In this document: piece after piece, positions 34,026-39,696 of the stretch
How positions within the stretch are numbered: the first letter of the stretch is position 1
Layout: every line of letters begins with the position of its first letter
NCBI RefSeq assembly: GCF_000756305.1
Contig: NZ_JRFE01000060.1
Location: 63,569-103,264, forward strand
Direction of reading: 5' to 3'
Origin: Myxosarcina sp. GI1
GTDB taxonomy: Bacteria > Cyanobacteriota > Cyanobacteriia > Cyanobacteriales > Xenococcaceae
Length of the DNA stretch: 39,696 bases
Made by a program: the position numbers and the translations under genes
Notes under the pieces: model-generated
Seen by the model: only the letters and a program-made list of their open reading frames with translations
Database searches by the model: none
What the model was told of the DNA's origin: nothing

Positions 34026-34280
34026 CTATGCTTCGGTTGATAGTTCTGGATACAAACCTAATTGTCTGGCGAGTTGACGAGCGATAAAAATTAGAAATTT
34101 AGAGCCTTCTTGGTTGTCTTCGTGTGCCATGATGGTAGCTACTTGCATTATCGTGCGGATGAAATTTTCATCAATCAAGTCGGCACTAGCATCTAACACC
34201 TCTGGCTCTTTGCCATTGGGACAACGAAGTAGGCGATCGATTAGTTTATAATATTCTTCCTGGCGTTGGTTATCGGTCAT
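34026..34280 (-). CDS. Small helical protein in nif operon
   Basis: An 84-residue, all-helical, soluble protein that I do not recognise. Its core is YYKLIDRLLRCPNGKEPEVL and ENFIRTIMQVATIMAHEDNQ, with a closing helix FLIFIARQLARQLG. It sits 7 bp before the ankyrin gene, indicating co-expression. An upstream A+T-poor palindromic block and a TAGTAGT array separate it from the TPR gene. Confidence 0.7.
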   Translation of the reverse strand: MTDNQRQEEYYKLIDRLLRCPNGKEPEVLDASADLIDENFIRTIMQVATIMAHEDNQEGSKFLIFIARQLARQLGLYPELSTEA

Positions 34281-34289
34281 TTGTCGTGT

Positions 34290-34310
34290 TAGTAGTTAGT
34301 AGTTAGTAGT
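34290..34310. repeat. 7-bp tandem repeat, 3 copies of TAGTAGT
   Basis: Three exact heptamers TAGTAGT at 34290-34296, 34297-34303 and 34304-34310 in the leader of the 84-residue gene. Short tandem heptamers of this sort are frequent in cyanobacterial intergenic DNA. Confidence 0.75.
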
Positions 34311-34337
34311 TAACTTCTGCCTGTCTTGGCGAGCGTT

Positions 34338-34450
34338 CCCTTGCGTCTCACGCCGAACAGCGCATTCGCAAGGGCGCGTGGCTTGAATTTACTTCAAGCC
34401 CTTGTGTCGCCCGCGCAAGCGTCGCGTAGCGACTTTGAGCCGTTAGGCTC
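34338..34450. repeat. G+C-rich multi-hairpin element
   Basis: Four nested or consecutive stems lie in 113 bp: CCCTTGCG/CGCAAGGG (34338-34345 with 34367-34374), GGCTTGAA/TTCAAGCC (34380-34387 with 34393-34400), GTCGC/GCGAC (34421-34433) and GAGCC/GGCTC (34437-34450). The block is visibly richer in G+C than its surroundings and sits between two operon genes. It looks like a compact mobile palindromic element or a structured RNA. Confidence 0.65.
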
Positions 34451-34477
34451 TGTGGTTCTCGCCGCTCCTGCCTTCTA

Positions 34478-34963
34478 TTACTCGTCTTCATCGGGAGATT
34501 TAGTAATCACTTCATAGACGGTAGTAGAACAAAATTCTCGGCTATCATCTATCTCTTTAACTCTTTGGCTGATTTCTATAGCTTCCTCAATTTTGCCAAG
34601 CTGTGCGAGAATTAGTCCTTTAGCAGCATAGGCATTGAGGTAGAGGCGAATATTTGGTTCTAGTTTGCGATCGCGTAAAATTGATTTTAGTTGCAACCAC
34701 TCAAATGGTAGGTTTTCTATAGTTGCAATTTTCTGTATAACTTGTTGGGCAATTGAAAGCGCGGTTGTCGGTTGATGTTTGTAGAAAAAGAAACGATACG
34801 CTCCAACTAAAACATCCAGGTTATTTCCCGCTTTAAATAAGGCTTCTCTAAGATATCTTTCAGCCAAACCCGTATATTCCCAATTTTCGCTAGCTAAAAG
34901 CAATAATTGTTTTATTTCTGGTTCGAAATCACACCAAGAAACCCGATCTTGAATAGTTTGCAT
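34478..34963 (-). CDS. TPR-like repeat protein
   Basis: A 161-residue helical protein with tetratricopeptide-like repeats: WEYTGLAERYLREALFKAG, VLVGAYRFFFYKHQPTTALS and AKGLILAQLGKIEEAIEISQ, and an acidic end (SPDEDE). It probably mediates protein contacts. It lies between fdxB and the 84-residue gene in the nif run. The 501-bp gap on its upstream side suggests that it may have its own promoter. Confidence 0.8.
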   Translation of the reverse strand: MQTIQDRVSWCDFEPEIKQLLLLASENWEYTGLAERYLREALFKAGNNLDVLVGAYRFFFYKHQPTTALSIAQQVIQKIATIENLPFEWLQLKSILRDRKLEPNIRLYLNAYAAKGLILAQLGKIEEAIEISQRVKEIDDSREFCSTTVYEVITKSPDEDE

Positions 34964-35464
34964 GATTGAATATGGTTATATTAGTCATTGGTCATTAGTT
35001 ACTAAGGACGAAAGACAAAAGACTATCAATTCATCTCCTCTGTGAATATCAATCTTCCAGCTAAAGATTTATCTTCAACTGATTCTGGAGTGAAATTGCT
35101 AGATGTAAAAGAAAGTGTCAATATGAGGACTAGGAGCGTAACAATTTCTTCTCGGATACGTTCTAAATCTTTCATGGTTCGATCTTTAGAGTTGTTTGCT
35201 TATCGTTGCTGCTACTCCAAACTCCTTAGCCCAATAAAGATTTTCAAGCTATCTAATTGCTGGTATTTCAGGCAGATATTTACTATCTAATAACTGTGAA
35301 TTTGGTTGACGAGTAACCGTATCGAACATCAAACTCAAAGTCAGGAGTAGGAGAATAAAAAATTTGTGTCGCACAGCTACAGATAATTGGCAATTTTTTG
35401 ATAATGTAGCTGTCCTTGGTGTATTCTGTCGAGCTAGCCGTGTTGTTTGCACTGCTGTATTCAG
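34964..35464. other. 501-bp gap in nif run; possible small membrane ORF
   Basis: No firm gene. The minus strand has a 49-codon frame at 35026-35175 with one hydrophobic helix (IVTLLVLILTLSF) between charged ends, and a second frame ending at 35249 with a hydrophobic stretch (FFILLLLTLSLMF). Neither has a clear ribosome-binding site. Low confidence that either is real; this may instead be a promoter or decayed-gene region. Confidence 0.35.
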
Positions 35465-35758
35465 TCATACAGAAGCTGGTGCGTGAGTGTGGCATTTTTT
35501 GGGGCAAATGCGAGCGCAAGCTTCACAACCGATACATTTGTCGGGATTAACAACGGTCATTACTTGGCGTTCGATATCGTCGTCATCATCCTCATCGATA
35601 AATTCGCCAAATTCATTCATTGGCTGTAGCATCAAAACACCACGTCCGCAGACTTTAAAACATCTACCACAACCCAGGCAAGTGTCTTTGTTAATTTCTT
35701 TGACGAATTGGGGTTCCCAGGTTAAGCCGCCTTGAGTCAAACCAGTTAGTGTAGTCAT
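35465..35758 (-). CDS. fdxB: FdxB, nif-specific 2[4Fe-4S] ferredoxin III
   Basis: A 97-residue ferredoxin. The first cluster motif is C27-x2-C30-x2-C33-x3-C37 ([11 protein letters not shown]) and the second C75-x2-C78-x2-C81-x3-C85 ([11 protein letters not shown]), with an extra Cys89. An acidic loop (FIDEDDDDD) separates them, typical of the nif-associated ferredoxin III family. It is a likely electron carrier for nitrogenase or for cofactor assembly. It is 80 bp downstream of nifT. Confidence 0.93.
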   Translation of the reverse strand: MTTLTGLTQGGLTWEPQFVKEINKDTCLGCGRCFKVCGRGVLMLQPMNEFGEFIDEDDDDDIERQVMTVVNPDKCIGCEACARICPKKCHTHAPASV

Positions 35759-35838
35759 GATTGTTCTCCTCTTAATTGTATTGAGATAATAAATATTTAC
35801 GGAATCAATCGATTCTCGACAAACAGCGTGGAATAAAC

Positions 35839-36039
35839 TTACAGCTTTCTAGCATTGAAAGTTTGAGGTAGCTTGGTGTCTTCTCCTAAATCTTTAAAAG
35901 ACAACTGCCAACCGTTAGCCAAGGTCAAAACTTTGCCTTCTGGAGTAGCGGTTTGCTCTACTACTTCTTCTTCCAAATCTTTCTTGGGGACATAAACTGA
36001 TAGATGTCCGAGGTCATTCTTGTGTAGCATTACTTTCAT
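35839..36039 (-). CDS. nifT: NifT/FixU family protein
   Basis: A 66-residue protein matching Nif[21 protein letters not shown] at the start and [20 protein letters not shown] near the end. The molecular function of NifT is not established; deletion has little effect in studied species. It is 89 bp downstream of nifV. In many cyanobacteria nifZ lies between them; here the space is too short to hold it. Confidence 0.93.
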   Translation of the reverse strand: MKVMLHKNDLGHLSVYVPKKDLEEEVVEQTATPEGKVLTLANGWQLSFKDLGEDTKLPQTFNARKL

Positions 36040-36128
36040 GATTTTTGATCGGGGGATAGTGGTTAATAGTTAGTAGATGTCGATCGCTTGTCGTTTGTAA
36101 TTAAGAGCTACAGACAAACAACAAACGT

Positions 36129-37241
36129 CTAATGGTTGGGGATCAATCCCAATAACTCATCTGGGGTTAGACTGCGTTTTAACTCGACCGATAAATCGCG
36201 CACGGCATCGACAAGCGATCGCGTTTCCTCTAGACTTAGAGCGATGCCATATTGCTTTAACAGGTTAGTAATGAGATGTTTACCAGAGTGTTTGCCAATT
36301 ACTAACTGGCGTTCGCGTCCTACTTCTTCAGGAGTAAAAGGTTCGTAGGTAGCAGGATTTTGCAGCACTCCATGTCCGTGTATACCAGACTCGTGTGCAA
36401 AGGCATTTTTACCGACAATCGCCTTCCAGGGTGGGACATCGCAGCCAGAGGCTTTGACGACAAATTCTGAGATTTCTCTAAATCTAGTGGTATCGATCCC
36501 CGTCTTGATGCCATAGATGCGTTTTAATGCCATGATTACTTCTTCTAAAGCAGCATTGCCCGCTCTTTCACCCAAACCATTGACGGTAGTATTGACCGAA
36601 CTGGCTCCCGCTCTAATTCCCGCTAGGGCGTTAGCGGTTGCCATACCTAAATCGTTGTGGGTGTGCATCTCTACGGGAATGACTAACTTGTTTACTAACC
36701 GCTTTACTTTGCTATGGGTAGTCAGGGGATCGAGAATGCCTACCGTATCGCAAAAGCGAAAACGGGATGCTCCCCAATCTTGAGCGGCTAACGCCACATC
36801 GAGCAAAAAGCTTTCATCGGCGCGGGAAGAGTCTTCACCACCAACAGAAATATACAAACCGCGATCGCGAGCGTAACCAATTGTATCTCTCAGGCGATCG
36901 AAAACTAGCTTACAGTTGCCTTGAAACTTAACCGCAATCTGGATTTCCGATACGGGGACGGATATATGCACCCTTGATAAGCCACAAGCTAGAGAAGCAT
37001 CGATGTCCGAACGAACGGCACGATTCCAGCCAGTCAGTAGGGTTTTCAAACCCAGGTTAACCATTTGAGTAATAGCTGCGGCTTCGGTGCTACCCATTGC
37101 AGGTATACCTACCTCAAGTTCTTGTACGCCAATAGCATCCATTATTGTGGCAAAAATAACTTTTTCGGCTGTGGTAAAAGCTACTCCTGCTGCTTGTTCG
37201 CCATCTCGTAAAGTCGTATCGTTAATTTGAATTGGTAGCAT
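36129..37241 (-). CDS. nifV: Homocitrate synthase NifV
   Basis: A 370-residue member of the alpha-isopropylmalate/homocitrate synthase family. INDTTLRDGEQAAGVAF is the N-terminal D-x-x-R-x-G-E-Q active-site motif, EMHTHNDLGMATANALAG holds the H-T-H-N metal ligands, and GERAGNAALEEV and HESGIHGHGVLQNP are the later family signatures. It condenses 2-oxoglutarate and acetyl-CoA to homocitrate, the organic ligand of FeMo-co. It lacks the long regulatory domain of isopropylmalate synthases, as expected. Confidence 0.96.
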   Translation of the reverse strand: MLPIQINDTTLRDGEQAAGVAFTTAEKVIFATIMDAIGVQELEVGIPAMGSTEAAAITQMVNLGLKTLLTGWNRAVRSDIDASLACGLSRVHISVPVSEIQIAVKFQGNCKLVFDRLRDTIGYARDRGLYISVGGEDSSRADESFLLDVALAAQDWGASRFRFCDTVGILDPLTTHSKVKRLVNKLVIPVEMHTHNDLGMATANALAGIRAGASSVNTTVNGLGERAGNAALEEVIMALKRIYGIKTGIDTTRFREISEFVVKASGCDVPPWKAIVGKNAFAHESGIHGHGVLQNPATYEPFTPEEVGRERQLVIGKHSGKHLITNLLKQYGIALSLEETRSLVDAVRDLSVELKRSLTPDELLGLIPNH

Positions 37242-37276
37242 ATCTAAACCTCAAGTTGCAATTTATGTGTCAACGA

Positions 37277-37477
37277 CTATCGAGTTTCTAACCAATCAAA
37301 GATGCGATCTAATCCCGATCGCGACACTAAACCGTATTGCCAGAGCAGCATGGGAATGGGTGCGTTTAATTCTCGATGTTTTTGCACTATTAGAGTGATT
37401 TCCGCCGAGGATACTGACAACTCGTCTTGTAAAAACTGTCCTAATTCCGTGACTTCTAAGTTAAATTTCATGACCAT
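37277..37477 (-). CDS. DUF2949 family small protein
   Basis: A 66-residue protein. LGQFLQDELSVSSAEITLIV and PIPMLLWQYGLVSRSGLDRI followed by FDWLE match the cyanobacterial DUF2949 family (L-x-x-FLR-x-EL ... PLPM-x-LWQYGL ... IFDWLE). No function is known. A small gene at this place between nifP/asr1405 and nifV is also seen in other cyanobacterial nif clusters, to the best of my knowledge. It starts 70 bp after dps. Confidence 0.8.
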   Translation of the reverse strand: MVMKFNLEVTELGQFLQDELSVSSAEITLIVQKHRELNAPIPMLLWQYGLVSRSGLDRIFDWLETR

Positions 37478-37547
37478 TTGTCCTTGGTTAATGGTGGGGA
37501 AGAAGTTTGAAAAAAGTGTACTTCTTCAAACTTCTTCCTGCGACTAG

Positions 37548-38099
37548 CTACTTCTTGCCATTACCGACAAAGGCTATAGTTAGACTGTCGGTAGCGAGGA
37601 AGTGGTCGAGATGAAATGCTCTTTCTTCAGTTTCTAGTAAAATCTGCTCGTATAGATGACGAGTGGCGCGATCGCCTACGCTCTCAGCCTGTGCTGCCTG
37701 ACGGCGAATTAGCTCGATAATTGCTTGTTCTGCTGCTAAGTCGTGTTCGATCATTTGGCGACAGTCAAAAATGCCGTCGTCTTCTGGTGTAAAGCAGCAA
37801 AGTTCGGCTAACTTGCTAAAGCTGGCGGCAGGAGTTCCTCCCAAGCCATTTAAGCGTTCGCCTATATCGTGAGCGTGTTCTTGTACGGCATCATAACTTT
37901 CTTGAAAATATTGATGGATCGAATAAAATTCCGAACCTTCAACGACAAAGTGATGCTTTTGGTATTGCAGATATAGACCTTGAAAGCTCGCCAGGGCAAA
38001 ATTCAAGCCTTCACATACGGGAATGACGATCTCTTTGTCTAGACCAATAGGGTTATTGGCAACTTCACCAAAAGCTTGAACTACTAATGTTTGAGTCAT
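37548..38099 (-). CDS. dps: Dps family ferritin-like protein
   Basis: A 183-residue four-helix protein of the cyanobacterial DpsA type. [20 protein letters not shown] and [20 protein letters not shown] carry the ferroxidase histidines, aspartate and glutamate. A long C-terminal helix ([20 protein letters not shown]) completes the fold. Dps oxidises Fe(II) with peroxide and stores iron as a dodecamer, sometimes binding DNA. In this operon it likely protects nitrogenase from peroxide and supplies iron; that role is inferred from position. Confidence 0.9.
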   Translation of the reverse strand: MTQTLVVQAFGEVANNPIGLDKEIVIPVCEGLNFALASFQGLYLQYQKHHFVVEGSEFYSIHQYFQESYDAVQEHAHDIGERLNGLGGTPAASFSKLAELCCFTPEDDGIFDCRQMIEHDLAAEQAIIELIRRQAAQAESVGDRATRHLYEQILLETEERAFHLDHFLATDSLTIAFVGNGKK

Positions 38100-38111
38100 G
38101 AGTTTGAGTTC

Positions 38112-38381
38112 CTAATTATTAGTTGTGGATAAAACTTGCGTTGACCAGCATCGCTCTAGCCAGTCGGTTAATTCATAGCGAGTGCTAGTGAATTGTTGTA
38201 CGGTACTGCGGAGCAAAACGGCATCGATACAGCGATCGATCTCTACCCAGAGCGTGCCATCTTGGGGACACCAGCAGGAAATATTTAGTTCTTGCAGGCG
38301 ACGATGAACGCTCCAGCGATCGCTACGGTCGATTTTAGCGACCTGACTGACAATGGTATCGGGAGAAGTGAATTTATACAT
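38112..38381 (-). CDS. Asr1405/Asl0597 family protein
   Basis: An 89-residue protein. RLQELNISCWCPQDGTLWVE is the core, and the C-terminus is TDWLERCWSTQVLS. It matches the cyanobacterial family named after Anabaena Asr1405, which lies next to nifP in that genome; the function is unknown. It overlaps nifP by 8 bp, so the two are translationally coupled. A diverged copy is fused to a NifP remnant at 22784-23383. Confidence 0.82.
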   Translation of the reverse strand: MYKFTSPDTIVSQVAKIDRSDRWSVHRRLQELNISCWCPQDGTLWVEIDRCIDAVLLRSTVQQFTSTRYELTDWLERCWSTQVLSTTNN

Positions 38382-39102
38382 GATTTTGTGGTTGGTAGTG
38401 GTTTAATTTCTGTATCTGTTGTTCCAAATTCTCGATGCGACTGAGTAAGGAACGAATGATGTTAGCTTCTGGATCGGGTAGTTTGCCATGTTCTAGAGGG
38501 CAACCACGTCCAGCACGGGAAACGATGCGTCCTGGAACTCCTACTACGGTGCAATCATTGGGTACGTCTCGCAAGACGATCGATCCCGCACCAACTCGAA
38601 CGTTATTACCGATATTAATATTGCCTAAAACTTTTGCACCCGTACCGACGACAACATTTTGTCCGAGGGTCGGATGGCGTTTGCCTGTCTGTTTACCAGT
38701 TCCACCCAGGGTAACGTTTTGGTAAATCAAACAATAATCGCCGACGATGGCAGTTTCACCTATTACTACTCCCATCCCGTGATCGATAAATACTCCTTTA
38801 CCAACACTTGCACCAGGATGAATTTCAATTCCCGTAAAAAATCTTCCCAAGTGAGATAAAAGACGTGGTAATAAGGGAACTTGTTTGTGCCATAGCCAGT
38901 TAGCTAATCGATGTAATGCTAGGGCATGAACGCCTGGGTAACAAACTAAGACCTCTAGCCAATTGTTCGCAGCGGGGTCGCGATCGAAAATAATCTCAAA
39001 ATCTGTCCAGAGGCTTGCTAGCCAGGGAATGTTTGCCAACAATTTAATCGACTTGCTTTGTATTCTCTCTAGTTTTCTGTTGAGTGTTAGTGGCTGTTGC
39101 AT
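38374..39102 (-). CDS. nifP: NifP, serine O-acetyltransferase
   Basis: A 242-residue CysE-type enzyme. The N-terminal helical part (NNWLEVLVCYPGVHALALHR) is followed by the left-handed beta-helix of hexapeptide repeats, with the catalytic segment GVFIDHGMGVVIGETAIVGD (Asp and His) and the glycine loop GGTGKQTGKRHP. It makes O-acetylserine for cysteine. The nif-cluster copy is called NifP and boosts cysteine supply for Fe-S clusters. It heads the long minus-strand nif run. A triple 22-bp-spaced repeat lies about 270 bp upstream. Confidence 0.93.
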   Translation of the reverse strand: MQQPLTLNRKLERIQSKSIKLLANIPWLASLWTDFEIIFDRDPAANNWLEVLVCYPGVHALALHRLANWLWHKQVPLLPRLLSHLGRFFTGIEIHPGASVGKGVFIDHGMGVVIGETAIVGDYCLIYQNVTLGGTGKQTGKRHPTLGQNVVVGTGAKVLGNINIGNNVRVGAGSIVLRDVPNDCTVVGVPGRIVSRAGRGCPLEHGKLPDPEANIIRSLLSRIENLEQQIQKLNHYQPQNHV

Positions 39103-39363
39103 AGTTCCGATGGGAGAAGTAGGGTGGATCGTCAGTCACTGGTCTTTTTTGTGTCTTTCAAAATTCGTATTGGTGAGTAACAAATGATGAATGACTAAAT
39201 AACTTGTTGTAATTTATTCAATGTAATTCTTATACCAACCCCCCAAATCATGGTTTTGGCAATAGACAAAGGTTAGATTGATTAGATTTATTGATTTGTA
39301 CTTATAGATCTAAAACTCTCTGTAGATAAACGTTTCAGCAATCTATATTTTTTTTTCTAGGTA

Positions 39364-39426
39364 TGGCTACTGGTATTTTCACCAACTGGTTCTAGTATTG
39401 TTTAGTAAAGGTATTAGTATTTCGTA
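39364..39426 (-). promoter_or_regulatory. Nif-type triple 22-bp-spaced repeat upstream of nifP
   Basis: Read on the minus strand, AAATACTAATACC, CAATACTAGAACC and AAATACCAGTAGCC have their ATAC complements at 39417, 39395 and 39373, exactly 22 bp apart, ending in ATACC. This is the same array as before the RHH gene. It lies about 270 bp from the nifP ATG; the 39103-39363 leader contains no gene. Confidence 0.7.
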
Positions 39427-39696
39427 CTCAAAACAATATTTTCTCTAACCAAGTCAGAATCAGAAATAGATCGAAATTTTGATGCAAAAAATAGGTATAC
39501 GTTTGACAAAATTAAAGATACTAAGACAAAACTCAGACAATATAAGGTTTGTAGCTGTTGTTACTTTTTTGTCAAAGCGATCGCAAACAAATACCAAACT
39601 CAGGAAAATAATAATGTTAATTTAGATACGGATTCGAGACAAAAACCGAATTCCGCAACAGAAATTGAATTCCGTGACGCTTCTGGAGGGGTCTGA
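39427..39696. other. Right-edge sequence without recognised gene
   Basis: On the plus strand a frame of about 90 codons is open up to a TGA at the last base of the window (ending FRDASGGV) but contains no ATG or recognisable motif. It could be upstream leader DNA of a divergent gene outside the window, such as nifB, which often lies beside nifP in cyanobacteria. Nothing in the sequence proves this. Confidence 0.3.

Noticed and set aside
39427-39696. Open plus-strand frame ending exactly at the window edge
   Set aside because: There is no start codon or recognised motif; probably leader DNA of a gene outside the window.

Overview
The window comes from a nitrogen-fixing cyanobacterium. It is A+T-rich, carries many copies of the HIP1 octamer gcgatcgc and several 7-bp tandem repeats, and encodes families known mainly from cyanobacteria (DUF3386, DUF2949, Asr1405/Asl0597, CnfR/PatB, a TpsA-like hemagglutinin). 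Nothing resembles heterocyst-specific genes. The structural nitrogenase genes (nifHDK, nifEN, nifB) are not inside the window, but a large part of the accessory nif cluster is.

Layout. (1) 1-6.9 kb is an accessory region: the N-terminal part of a two-partner-secretion hemagglutinin (minus strand, running off the left edge), a DUF3386 protein, a fragment of a second hemagglutinin, an acetyltransferase, a tyrosine recombinase divergent from a probable DNA-binding protein, and an IS4-type transposase relic. (2) 6.9-14.1 kb (plus strand) has an AbrB-type membrane protein, a broken tautomerase gene, two tandem paralogous acidic proteins, a cupin, SelO, and an 807-residue protein with a zinc ribbon and a PD-(D/E)XK nuclease motif. 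(3) 14.2-17.3 kb (minus) is an apparent operon of a NafY/NifX-like cofactor-binding protein, two unrecognised proteins and acetate kinase. (4) 17.7-22 kb has a Uma2 nuclease, a HEPN-like protein and the pntAB transhydrogenase operon. (5) 22.2-24.8 kb is a gene graveyard: a nifJ fragment, an in-frame deletion fusion of nifP and an asr1405-like gene, an IS1182 transposase fragment, a PAS-domain fragment and a 3'-truncated MerR gene. (6) 25-27.2 kb has an SDR/DUF1772 gene pair divergent from an AraC regulator. (7) 27.3-30 kb has an unannotated 58-residue ribbon-helix-helix (RHH) protein followed by cnfR. (8) 30-39.1 kb is a long minus-strand nif accessory run: nifP, asr1405, dps, a DUF2949 gene, nifV, nifT, fdxB, a TPR protein, an 84-residue protein, an ankyrin protein, a SagB-type flavoprotein, cysK, a [2Fe-2S] ferredoxin-like protein and a NifO/ArsC-like protein.

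How they work together. NifV makes homocitrate, NifP and CysK raise cysteine supply for Fe-S clusters, FdxB carries electrons, the NafY/NifX-like protein probably holds cofactor, Dps stores iron and limits peroxide damage, and CnfR is the known cyanobacterial nif activator. The most interesting regulatory signal is a repeated element, consensus about AAATACYCGTACC, spaced at 22 bp (once 21 bp). It lies upstream of nifP, the NafY/NifX-like operon, pntAB, the nifP/asr1405 fusion relic and the small RHH gene, always in the orientation of the downstream gene. I propose it as the CnfR-type nif activator site. A second motif, contiguous 11-bp repeats of the TTGGTGTCAAA type, occurs in front of the RHH gene and again between it and cnfR. 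This suggests an RHH regulator that controls itself and cnfR, closing a feedback loop. Both are inferences from sequence pattern only.
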